Assembly: GCA_036565605.1 (NCBI GenBank)
Contig: DATCXV010000009.1
Location: forward strand, 1-64,000
Source: UBA6065 sp036565605
GTDB lineage: Bacteria > Patescibacteriota > Minisyncoccia > Phycocordibacterales > UBA6065
Length of the DNA: 64,000 nt
Direction of reading: 5' to 3'
Each line of letters opens with the position of its first letter. Position 1 is the first letter of the stretch. Under the pieces are notes generated by a model. It did no database searches, was not told the DNA's origin, and was given only the letters and a program-made list of their open reading frames with translations. A program made the translations under genes and the position numbers. Shown one piece after another: positions 33,666-41,543 of this stretch.

Positions 33666-33870
33666 AAAAAAGCGCCCCTCCGAAAACAAGCTTTCGCTTG
33701 CTCTCGCAGGGGCGCCCTCAAAATAAAGAGAGTCGCGGTGCCACCCTGTCTTGTAACTTGTTTATACCGCATCGGGCGGCATCCGGGGGATTCTACGGCC
33801 TTTGCAGGCTTTCCTTCCCCGTCCTCGCCGGTGTCTGCCGGGTCGTCAGATGAAAATACTGTAGCGCGAT
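33666..33870 (-). promoter_or_regulatory. T-box riboswitch leader of aspS
   Basis: On the minus strand the leader contains the T-box AGGGTGGCACCGCG (plus 33734-33747), the sequence that pairs with the NCCA end of uncharged tRNA. Upstream, a stem I is possible (CATC with GATG, CCGGCA with TGCCG, GGGG with CCCC). Downstream lies a terminator, AGCGCCCCT/AGGGGCGC around an inner CAAGC/GCTTG hairpin, followed by a T-run (33666-33715), 30 bp before the aspS ATG. Limits are approximate; the specifier triplet could not be fixed by eye, Asp being expected. Confidence 0.88.
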
Positions 33871-33889
33871 TGTCAGTCGTTGTAAATAT

Positions 33890-35653
33890 CTATTCGTTTA
33901 GTGTCTGCAAATCCCTCAACCTTTTGAACTCACCTCCCTTTTCCACCAGTTCTTGATAGGTGCCCTGTTCGACGATCTTACCCTCTTTGAAGACCAGAAT
34001 TTTGTCGGCTTTGCGGACGGTCGAAAGGCGGTGCGCAATGATCAATGTCGTACGGTCCTTCATGATCTCGTCCAAAGATTGCACGATGTGCGCTTCAGAT
34101 GCCGCATCCAATGCCGATGTTGGCTCGTCGAGAACCAGAATTTTCGGATCACGCAGAAAAGCACGGGCGATAGCAATCCTTTGCTTTTGGCCCACTGACA
34201 ATTTCATGCCGCGCTCGCCCACCTGTTGGTCCCACTTATTGGGAAGGCGTTCGATAAAATCGCATTTGGCTTTTTCTGCGGCCCAGCGGACTTTTTCGTC
34301 CGAAACGTCAGGTATGCCGTATCGAATGTTCTCCTGAATAGACGAATTGAAGAGTGTAATTTCCTGCGATACCACCGCCACGGCCCGGCGCAGACTTCCC
34401 AAATCTATTTCGCGCGTGTCGATGCCGTCGATCGAAACTGACCCTGAATCAGGCAGATAATATGCCGAAACCAGGTCGATAAGGCTCGACTTGCCGACGC
34501 CGGATTCTCCAACGAAAGCAACGACTTCACCTGCCTTAGCCTCGAATGAAACATCTTTCAAAATCGGAGTCTGGCCGTCATAGCTGAACGAGGTACGGTC
34601 AAAAACAATCTGTCCCATGGTCTGAGGCAATTCTTTGCCTCGGTACGGCTCTTCTTGCTCATGAGCAAGTTTGTCTGCATCCTCCATCGAGATAAGGCTG
34701 TTCTGGATAAAGCGCCACTGGCGAAAAAGTTGGCGCAGTGGTTCGAAGAAGCTTGAAACGTATGTCGCAAGCGCTGCGAAGGCACCAATGGTCATGAGGC
34801 CGTTGCGAATAGCAAGATACGCCATCCATAACGCGGCTATGCGGGCGGAATTTTCGATGATGCCTTGAAAAAGTGCCAGGTTCCTTTGGGCTGAAAGCAT
34901 CTTTAATCGCGGACCAAGAGAATCTTCGAACCACGCTTTATGCATTTTCGCCGACTCGTTTGATTCGGACGCTGCCTCTTTGACCATGCGGACATTGAAC
35001 AGGGCGTCACCGGCTACTCCCCTGGCTTTGGTGTAAGCGTTTTGAACTTTACGCTGAAGTCTGGCAAAGGGCTGGACGAATAAAATTGAAATGACTGAGT
35101 ACAAAAGTGCCGCTCCGACCAAAATCCATCCGATTGTCTGTTCCTTTTGAAAGACGTATACCGAAGCGATGGCAATGAAGACGAATTGCGGCAAAAGCGA
35201 GAAGACATATTCGGACCAGAACTGCGGGATTGCTTGGACGCCGCGGTTAATCTTTTCGGTCACTTCGCCGTGCCGATGGGTCTTGTGGAACGAGACGGGC
35301 AGACGCAGCATTTTTGAAAACAGGCCGTGCATGTATGAAAGCCGCATCGATTCGTCGACAAAATTTTGGATGCGACCTTGGACATTTGAAAGGAAACGCG
35401 TGCCGAACAGCACTGCGGCAAGCACGATCATTGCTTTAAGTGTCTCTTTCTGCCCTGCTTCTGATGCTACGGCGTCAACGACGTGGCCGAAGGCAATTGG
35501 GAAAAGACCGTTTGCGATACCCATACCGACGACGATCAAAAGTAGGACGGCCAGCCTGCTTCGATATCCTTCGGTAGTCCGATACATCATTCCCAGACCA
35601 TTGCGGAAGTCTTTGAACGTATATGCTCGTTCTGTCGGGGTGTCGTGCTTCAT
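33890..35653 (-). CDS. ABC transporter, fused membrane and ATPase domains
   Basis: A 587-residue half-exporter: six membrane helices (about 25-320) followed by a nucleotide-binding domain with Walker A GESGVGKSSLID, signature LSVGQKQRIAIARA (LSVGQ in place of LSGGQ), Walker B ILVLDEPTSALD and the His-loop IAHRLSTV. Probably a homodimeric exporter of lipid, peptide or drug; the substrate is unknown. Its start overlaps the stop of the preceding gene by ATGA, so it is translated in the same operon. Confidence 0.9.
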   Translation of the reverse strand: MKHDTPTERAYTFKDFRNGLGMMYRTTEGYRSRLAVLLLIVVGMGIANGLFPIAFGHVVDAVASEAGQKETLKAMIVLAAVLFGTRFLSNVQGRIQNFVDESMRLSYMHGLFSKMLRLPVSFHKTHRHGEVTEKINRGVQAIPQFWSEYVFSLLPQFVFIAIASVYVFQKEQTIGWILVGAALLYSVISILFVQPFARLQRKVQNAYTKARGVAGDALFNVRMVKEAASESNESAKMHKAWFEDSLGPRLKMLSAQRNLALFQGIIENSARIAALWMAYLAIRNGLMTIGAFAALATYVSSFFEPLRQLFRQWRFIQNSLISMEDADKLAHEQEEPYRGKELPQTMGQIVFDRTSFSYDGQTPILKDVSFEAKAGEVVAFVGESGVGKSSLIDLVSAYYLPDSGSVSIDGIDTREIDLGSLRRAVAVVSQEITLFNSSIQENIRYGIPDVSDEKVRWAAEKAKCDFIERLPNKWDQQVGERGMKLSVGQKQRIAIARAFLRDPKILVLDEPTSALDAASEAHIVQSLDEIMKDRTTLIIAHRLSTVRKADKILVFKEGKIVEQGTYQELVEKGGEFKRLRDLQTLNE

Positions 35654-36432
35654 GATAGTTTGCTTCTTAAAGATGATTCCTGCACGATAACGTGACTTAA
35701 TCCAAATTGGGCAAAGACACAGTATCCCTTTTTGATGTATTCAACGATAGTGTTAACGATGCATTCATCACGTACTTCTCCAGACATAAGAGAAACATCA
35801 TTTACGGCAATACGATGCTCGCTCATCGGATCAATTGCGTCATAGAAGATTTTGTCATTGTTTAGTGAGAATGGAACACCCAGAATCTTTTCGTGGATCT
35901 TTTTCATGTGATCAAGAGAGAAATCATAGTCGTTCCAACCACTTTCCATGCGGTCATAAGCGAGCGAGTCTTTGATGTAAGGCTCGAAATCGGACTTTGG
36001 ATCAATTTTGTTCATCCATTGATACACCATACGCGCGAAATAATAGTATTGGATCTCGTCGCGGCTGAATTCCTTTTCCAGAGCCCTTCTCTCCTCCCCT
36101 CTTTCTGGTTCTGGAGAACGTATTTCGATCTTTGCTTGATGTGCGAGGTGTGAGATAAGACCCATGCCGCCTTCATCCAGAATCGATTCCCCTTCTGTTT
36201 TTCGAGGTTTTCTGATTCCACCTTCTACAAAAACAATCTTCTTTTGTGATGGATCGTTCAAGAATTCTTGCCAGACAGATTTAACTTTCTCCCACTGTGG
36301 ATTTTTCGGGTCGAATGAATGCTCTTCGCCAAAGTAATAAAGATTGCCCGTCGGCGTCTTCAGTTTCAAGATATATGGCGCTGGCCATTCAGTCTTCCGA
36401 TATTCTTCAGGGGTCATTAATCGCATGATCAT
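35650..36432 (-). CDS. hypothetical protein, possibly TraB/TIKI-like
   Basis: A 260-residue soluble protein. LYYFGEEHSFDPKNPQW near the start and IVFVEGG, then FAQFGLSHVIVQES near the end resemble the scattered GxxHS...E...GxxH arrangement of the TraB/TIKI/EreA-like metal-dependent hydrolase superfamily, but the match is weak. Charged and without membrane segments. It lies between a HAD-family gene and an ABC exporter in a tightly packed operon. Confidence 0.5.
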   Translation of the reverse strand: MIMRLMTPEEYRKTEWPAPYILKLKTPTGNLYYFGEEHSFDPKNPQWEKVKSVWQEFLNDPSQKKIVFVEGGIRKPRKTEGESILDEGGMGLISHLAHQAKIEIRSPEPERGEERRALEKEFSRDEIQYYYFARMVYQWMNKIDPKSDFEPYIKDSLAYDRMESGWNDYDFSLDHMKKIHEKILGVPFSLNNDKIFYDAIDPMSEHRIAVNDVSLMSGEVRDECIVNTIVEYIKKGYCVFAQFGLSHVIVQESSLRSKLS

Positions 36433-36434
36433 AC

Positions 36435-37022
36435 TTATAGCAAACCTCTCACAATCCTTTCTAAGTCTTTTTCGTCCGTAAACATATATGATTTGATTCC
36501 AACGCTTTCGGCTGCTTTCAGATTCTTTTCCTGGTCATCGAAATAAACGCACTGATCCGCTTTCAAGCCGTGTTCTTCAAGAATCGATGTCCATGCTCGT
36601 GTATCTGGTTTTACAAAGCCTGTTTGCCAGGAGAAAAAGATCTTATCGACCGCATCGTGCACCCACGGGTAGTGATCATAATATTCAGCCCGCTCTTTGA
36701 AATTGTTCGAAAGGATAAATACCTTTATCCCTTTGGTCCGAAGTTCTTTTGCAAATGAAACCATGCTCTCAGAGACTTTTTCTGCCTTGAACCAGTAATC
36801 CCAGAACTCTGATTCTGAAATTGATACTCTCCATTCCTTGAGTGCAGGTTCCCACAATTTGAACGAATTACCCGCGTTCGGTTTGCGTGCTGCATCCATA
36901 ATTGAGGAAAGTTTCGGTAAAAAAGTTGCAACCGGAATACCAAAATCACTCTGAAAACGGTCGCTCAGCTTAGGAGACTGAAGAAAGATGCCGTTGAGAT
37001 CGAATATTGCTGCTTTAAGCAT
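36435..37022 (-). CDS. HAD-superfamily protein with altered DxD motif
   Basis: A 195-residue HAD-like hydrolase. Motif I reads AIFDLNGIF: the nucleophile Asp is present but the second Asp of DxD, the general acid in phosphatases, is Asn. Motif II is VFILSNNFKERAEY, motif III has Lys in TGFVKPDTR, and motif IV is VYFDDQEKNLKAAESVG. The substitution suggests slow or different chemistry. It precedes the TraB/TIKI-like gene by 2 bp in one operon. Confidence 0.8.
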   Translation of the reverse strand: MLKAAIFDLNGIFLQSPKLSDRFQSDFGIPVATFLPKLSSIMDAARKPNAGNSFKLWEPALKEWRVSISESEFWDYWFKAEKVSESMVSFAKELRTKGIKVFILSNNFKERAEYYDHYPWVHDAVDKIFFSWQTGFVKPDTRAWTSILEEHGLKADQCVYFDDQEKNLKAAESVGIKSYMFTDEKDLERIVRGLL

Positions 37023-37027
37023 GCTGT

Positions 37028-37375
37028 TTACTTTCCTATGATTAAATGAAGGTGAAAATGTGTCGGAATCGATTTGTTTTTTGGGGTGGCCTCGATAATG
37101 TAATCGTACTTTGAAGCTATGTATGCAGATTTGATCTCGGAGAATTCATGAAGTTCGTCTGCGGTAAGTTCTTTTTCTGTTACATGCCGCATCGGCACAA
37201 GCATGTGATGTTCGCTTGCAATAAGATCATAGGGAAATTCATTACTCGTCACTTTCCAATATTTGAAAGCCTGAATCGGTTTCTTATCACAAAGCGCGCA
37301 GGTGCCATTATCCGGATGCGAAGCCTGATATTCCTTATATCGCTGCTTCATTTCTGGCGTCCTAAGGCTTGCCAT
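37028..37375 (-). CDS. HIT-family protein
   Basis: A 115-residue protein with the histidine triad near its C-terminus (PTHFHLHLIIG, giving HxHxH). The N-terminal CALCDKKP may hold zinc as in some HIT proteins. HIT enzymes hydrolyse or transfer nucleotides. Located 5 bp before the HAD-like gene. Confidence 0.8.
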   Translation of the reverse strand: MASLRTPEMKQRYKEYQASHPDNGTCALCDKKPIQAFKYWKVTSNEFPYDLIASEHHMLVPMRHVTEKELTADELHEFSEIKSAYIASKYDYIIEATPKNKSIPTHFHLHLIIGK

Positions 37376-37379
37376 TTGC

Positions 37380-38333
37380 TTAGAATTTCACTCCAACTGC
37401 GGTTTTTATCTTCTCCATCGTCTCCCCTGCTTTCTTTGCAGCCCTCTTGCCGCCCTTCTCGAGGATCTTGATCACCTTCCTTTTATTCTTCGCCAGCTTC
37501 TCGCGGCGTTCGCGCATCGGGCGGATGAATGCCTGAATGTCAGCAGCCAAAGCTTCCTTTAAATCCTTATATTTACCTGCTTTTTCGGCATAAAGCCTGT
37601 CCAAATATTCTTTATCGCGGAACAATTCGTGGATAGCGCGGACGTTCGTGGGAACGCCAGAGCCAGAATCTGTGACGATCGACATAACCGTTTTTTTGAT
37701 CTCGTCGTCGGTGGAGAAAAGAGGAATGGTATTTCCGTACGATTTGGACATTTTGCGGCCATCAGTGCCAGGTACGGTGCCAACGCCTTCCATGATGAAA
37801 TCCGCTGGAAGTTTAAACGTCTCTCCGAACGTGTTATTAAACTTTTGTGCAATGTCGCGAGTGTATTCGATGTGCTGCTTCTGATCCGCTCCAACCGGCA
37901 CAATATCTGTTCCGTATAACAGAATGTCTGCGGCCATAAGGACCGGATAATTGAACTTGCCGACAGAAATTTCCTGATTCTTTGCTTCAGCGTCTTTGAA
38001 GGCGTGTGCGCGCATAAGGTATGGCATCGACGTGATTGTGTCGAATATCCACGCGAGCTCAGTGTGAGCAGGGACATCGGATTGCTTGAAGAGCGTGCAT
38101 TTTTTCGGATCAAGGCCGATGGCAAGATAGTCCAAGGCCAGGTCAAGAATATTTTGACGCATCTGCTCTGCGTTCTGGACCGAGTTCAAAGCATGGTAAT
38201 CCGCAAGCATGATGAAGCATTCGTATGTTCCGGTGTTCAAAAGATCCACAAATTGCTTCATGGCGCCGAAATAATTGCCGATATGCGGTCTGCCGGAAGG
38301 CTGGACGCCCGAAAGGAGTACTTTCTTTTCCAT
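37380..38333 (-). CDS. trpS: tryptophanyl-tRNA synthetase
   Basis: A 317-residue class I synthetase: MEKKVLLSGVQPSGRPHIGNYFGAMKQF with HIGN, IVPVGADQKQHIEYTRDIAQKFN, and GRKMSKSYGN as KMSKS. Start 38333 is where the family begins. The C-terminal tail is Lys-rich (EKLAKNKRKVIKILEKGGKRAAKKAGETMEKIK). It heads a run with the HIT and HAD genes downstream. Confidence 0.96.
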   Translation of the reverse strand: MEKKVLLSGVQPSGRPHIGNYFGAMKQFVDLLNTGTYECFIMLADYHALNSVQNAEQMRQNILDLALDYLAIGLDPKKCTLFKQSDVPAHTELAWIFDTITSMPYLMRAHAFKDAEAKNQEISVGKFNYPVLMAADILLYGTDIVPVGADQKQHIEYTRDIAQKFNNTFGETFKLPADFIMEGVGTVPGTDGRKMSKSYGNTIPLFSTDDEIKKTVMSIVTDSGSGVPTNVRAIHELFRDKEYLDRLYAEKAGKYKDLKEALAADIQAFIRPMRERREKLAKNKRKVIKILEKGGKRAAKKAGETMEKIKTAVGVKF

Positions 38334-38365
38334 GGCTCTAGAGTACAACAAAAGCAGGTTGTGTG

Positions 38366-38836
38366 CTATTTCTCTGCAGCAACGAGCTTTCCATCCCGTA
38401 CTTCGAAATTCGCTGTCACTCCCACTGAAACAGGTGCGGACATTGGTTCGGTTGGTTTGCGGTCCATGTAATTGACGATAATCTTCCCGTCTTTGAATTC
38501 GGTCGTTTGCGGAGCGATGCGGTCTCCCAGAAGTAATGCGTTTGCCGGAACAAGACCTGAATCGGTACCCAAAGCAAGTGCGATGTAATAGAACGTGCCC
38601 GAACCTCCTGGTTGATCCTGGATCACGAATGCAGCGTCTTCCCTGCCATCTTTGTCGAAATCACCACGGACTTCATTACCGAAATATGTTGCTTCACCTG
38701 CACCCAATGTTACCTGACGCTCTACCAAAAGATATGTACCGGTTTTGTAGTCTGCTTGGGTTGGAATGTGGTGTATGAATACGTACAAAACGACAAGAAC
38801 GATAATGAAAACAAGAATGTAGAGAGGTTTTTTCAT
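38366..38836 (-). CDS. membrane-anchored protein with a DxDxDG-type motif
   Basis: A 156-residue protein: membrane anchor (PLYILVFIIVLVVLYVFI), then an external beta domain with GDFDKDGREDAAFVI, which looks like a calcium-binding D-x-D-x-D-G loop, and GGSGTFYYIALAL. Proteins of this layout are common in Parcubacteria but their role is unknown. Its ATG overlaps the stop of the preceding hydrolase gene (ATGA). Confidence 0.65.
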   Translation of the reverse strand: MKKPLYILVFIIVLVVLYVFIHHIPTQADYKTGTYLLVERQVTLGAGEATYFGNEVRGDFDKDGREDAAFVIQDQPGGSGTFYYIALALGTDSGLVPANALLLGDRIAPQTTEFKDGKIIVNYMDRKPTEPMSAPVSVGVTANFEVRDGKLVAAEK

Positions 38837-39414
38837 ACAAGATATAATATCGCCTTTTTCACAGCATTCAAATAGTCCTTGTGAAGAATTTTGTGTCCGA
38901 CACCTTTGACCGTGATCAACTTGGTATGAGGAATTCTCTTCGCAGTCTCGCGTGCTCGGTTTATCATATCTTTATCTTCGGTGCTTCCTACAAGTACAAC
39001 AGTTTTAGATTTGATTCGCGGCACAAGCTTTTGGAAAGAGAAAGGCTTGTCAGAAAAATTCTTCTGCCACCATTCTGACCAGGATTGATCTAGAGTTTCT
39101 AAATCTTCAGCAAACCACGAAGACAAAGAAGCCAGGATCAGCCCATCAGGTCTGATTTTTCCTGCTGCTAAAAATGCGACAAGTGCCCCAAGCGAGAATC
39201 CAAAGACGTATATACATACTCCCTTTGGCTTGGTCCTGTATACCTTCAAAAAATCCTGCACAAATTCTTTAAACTGCGCGGGTCTTTTCCGATCCCAGCG
39301 TATTGGCACGAAAATAGGCTCGAATCCCTCTTTTTTGAATATGTTTTCGAGTTCAGACGCGGGCTTATATACTTCATATCCTGGAATGATGTAGACGATT
39401 TTTCTCATGTGCAT
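38833..39414 (-). CDS. alpha/beta hydrolase
   Basis: A 193-residue hydrolase fold: KIVYIIPGYEVYKPASELE, nucleophile elbow GFSLGA (GxSxG), Asp in VLVGSTEDKDMI and His in VKGVGHKILH. Substrate unknown. The ATG at 39414 overlaps the stop of the P-loop gene (ATGA), which favours it over the ATG at 39408. Confidence 0.85.
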   Translation of the reverse strand: MHMRKIVYIIPGYEVYKPASELENIFKKEGFEPIFVPIRWDRKRPAQFKEFVQDFLKVYRTKPKGVCIYVFGFSLGALVAFLAAGKIRPDGLILASLSSWFAEDLETLDQSWSEWWQKNFSDKPFSFQKLVPRIKSKTVVLVGSTEDKDMINRARETAKRIPHTKLITVKGVGHKILHKDYLNAVKKAILYLV

Positions 39415-39935
39415 CAAGTTAACCTTTTGAGAGTTTCTTCTAAGGCTACGAGACCCTCATTTTCGTTGAGTTTAGTATTATCGACTATCTCCCAGCCTCT
39501 TTTTTCCGTTTCACTCCTCAAAAAACGTGCCCAATTCATCATGTGCTTGTTTGCAAGCCCAGGCTGTTTTCGTTGGATAAGACGATATCTACGCTCATCT
39601 TCAGAACAATCGATGAGAATGACGGAATAATTGTTGATTTCTCGTTCCCTGCAAAGTTGCTCGATATAAGCTGGAGGTAATTGTCCTTCAAATAGAGTTG
39701 GTAGTTCATCGGATTGCTTTTCGATGATATCCAACCATTTATGGGCGATAGTCTTCTGCCAATTTTCCCAACCGCCAAACTCCTTCAGTACCTCTGACTC
39801 GGATGGTACGCCAAAATGATCGAAGTAGCAGAAGTGATAAAGATTTTTACCATTTATTTCGATCTTTTTTAGTGTACTGGTTTTTCCTGATCCTGATGCT
39901 CCAGTGATGAAAATTATTCTACGTTGATAGGCCAT
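39414..39935 (-). CDS. P-loop kinase/ATPase-like protein
   Basis: A 173-residue P-loop protein with Walker A ITGASGSGKTSTL at the N-terminus, followed by FDHFGVPSE, a helical part, and SVILIDCSEDERRYRLIQRKQP, similar to small-molecule kinases (gluconate or adenylylsulfate kinase types). The substrate is unknown. Its start overlaps the stop of the DUF3850 gene by one base (TAATG). Confidence 0.7.
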   Translation of the reverse strand: MAYQRRIIFITGASGSGKTSTLKKIEINGKNLYHFCYFDHFGVPSESEVLKEFGGWENWQKTIAHKWLDIIEKQSDELPTLFEGQLPPAYIEQLCREREINNYSVILIDCSEDERRYRLIQRKQPGLANKHMMNWARFLRSETEKRGWEIVDNTKLNENEGLVALEETLKRLT

Positions 39936-40210
39936 TAATCTTTAAGCGAAATAAGCTGAAGGCCGTGTTTGTCTATCTCTTCTTGCGGCCAAAATCGAGT
40001 AAGATCGTTCAATTTCCATTTGCCAACGTATCCGACTCTTTTTTTGATTTCGCGACCTGCATACGACTTTGTGTTCGGATCCCATTCTTTCAATAACAAG
40101 TTGTCGCCTTCGGCAATATCAAAATCGTTCAACCTTAATTCAAATGTTTTCTTATTATCGAGTATTTGCTGAAAGTATTCAGGAAAAACTTTTTTCTCGA
40201 TTGTTTTCAT
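39935..40210 (-). CDS. DUF3850/ASCH-like protein
   Basis: A 91-residue protein: FPEYFQQILDNKKTFELRLNDFDIAEGDNLLLKEWDPN reads like DUF3850, a PUA/ASCH-type small domain expected to bind RNA. Located 2 bp after hisS in the transcript and coupled to the P-loop gene. Confidence 0.7.
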   Translation of the reverse strand: MKTIEKKVFPEYFQQILDNKKTFELRLNDFDIAEGDNLLLKEWDPNTKSYAGREIKKRVGYVGKWKLNDLTRFWPQEEIDKHGLQLISLKD

Positions 40211-40212
40211 AA

Positions 40213-41529
40213 CTATTTCAGCACAGCTGCAACGTCAGCAGGGGAAACTTTCTCTTGTGTTCCCTTCTCTAAATCTTTCACTATAACTTTTCCTTCCTTT
40301 GCTTCGTTGGTGCCGTACATGATTGCATAACGGATGCCTTTATCAGAAGCATAAGAGAGCTGTTTTTTGAGATCCGCTGTTTCGAAATACAGAACGGTGT
40401 TTATGTCCGCAGTGCGCAGATCCGATGCCATTTTCAGGTATTCGTTTTGCAGGGCTTCGTCAAAATTGACGATCAGAGCCTTGGAAACCGTAGTCTCGGT
40501 CTTTATCAGTTTCAGTTCTTCAAGGGCTGCCAAGAGCCGATCCAGGCCAATAGAGGCCCCTACAGCCGGCATCGGTTTGTTTGCGAACATGCCAACAAGT
40601 CCATCATAGCGACCGCCGGAAAGAACGGATCCGATGGACGGCAAAGCGGTAAGATTTGTCTCGAAAATCATGCCGGTGTAATAGTCGAGTCCACGCGCGA
40701 TTGAAAAATCAATCACGAAGCGCGGCTTGAATGTAGCTTGAGACGCAAGCTGGTACGCTGACTCGATGATACCTAAAAGTTTTTCCAAAGGCGCCTTGGT
40801 ACCTGGAAAGCTTTCTGCGGCGTTCATAAGATCCGTGCGTTGTTCGATGGGATCAAGTGCTACAGACGCGAAAGCGATAATGGCCTGGGCTTTGTCGGCC
40901 ACAATCCCTTTTTCTGAAAGCTCCTGCATGACGCCGTCCTTCCCTATCTTGTCGATCTTATCCACCGCGCGGATGGCAGAAAGCTGTTCGCTTTCCGAAA
41001 GACCCAGAGATCCATAGAACGCGGAAATGATCTCTCGCGAATTTACGCGCATGATGAAGTCGCTTACGCCAAGAGTGCACAGTGTGGATGCAGCTAATGC
41101 CAGTATTTCGGCGTCTGCAAGTGGATTTTCCGTACCGACAATATCAGCATCGCACTGATAGAATTCGCGAAAGCGACCTTTCTGGGTATTTTCTGCGCGC
41201 CAGACTGGCGAGACCTGATAGCGCTTCCACGGCTTCTTGATATCGTTTTGATACTGTGCAACGACACGTGCCAAAGGAATGGTGAGATCATAGCGAAGAG
41301 CAACGTCACGGTCACCGTTATCACGGAAACGGTACATGAGCTTGTCCCCTTCGTCGCCGTATTTACCGACAAGTGTTTCTGCGTATTCCAAAGCTGGCGT
41401 TTCCAAGGGCTCGAATCCGAAGCGCTCGTACGACGCTTTAATGGCCGAAATCATCTTCTGTCGAACGATCTGTTCGGCAGGAAGAAAGTCGCGGAAACCT
41501 TTCAGAGTCTTTGGTTCGATCTGTGACAT
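40213..41529 (-). CDS. hisS: histidyl-tRNA synthetase
   Basis: A 438-residue class II synthetase with PKTLKGFRDFLPAEQIVRQKMI at the start, motif 2 AENTQKGRFREFYQCDADIVG, the His-binding RGLDYYTGMIFE and motif 3 GASIGLDRLLAAL, then an anticodon-binding domain. TAGACT ends 6 nt before the ATG, so it begins a unit whose downstream genes are DUF3850, P-loop, hydrolase and the anchored protein. Confidence 0.96.
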   Translation of the reverse strand: MSQIEPKTLKGFRDFLPAEQIVRQKMISAIKASYERFGFEPLETPALEYAETLVGKYGDEGDKLMYRFRDNGDRDVALRYDLTIPLARVVAQYQNDIKKPWKRYQVSPVWRAENTQKGRFREFYQCDADIVGTENPLADAEILALAASTLCTLGVSDFIMRVNSREIISAFYGSLGLSESEQLSAIRAVDKIDKIGKDGVMQELSEKGIVADKAQAIIAFASVALDPIEQRTDLMNAAESFPGTKAPLEKLLGIIESAYQLASQATFKPRFVIDFSIARGLDYYTGMIFETNLTALPSIGSVLSGGRYDGLVGMFANKPMPAVGASIGLDRLLAALEELKLIKTETTVSKALIVNFDEALQNEYLKMASDLRTADINTVLYFETADLKKQLSYASDKGIRYAIMYGTNEAKEGKVIVKDLEKGTQEKVSPADVAAVLK

Positions 41530-41535
41530 GGGTTC

Positions 41536-41541
41536 AGTCTA
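41536..41541 (-). promoter_or_regulatory. -10 box of hisS
   Basis: TAGACT on the minus strand ends 6 nt before the hisS ATG; it lies 2 bp past the end of the histidine kinase gene. Confidence 0.4.
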
Positions 41542-41543
41542 GT

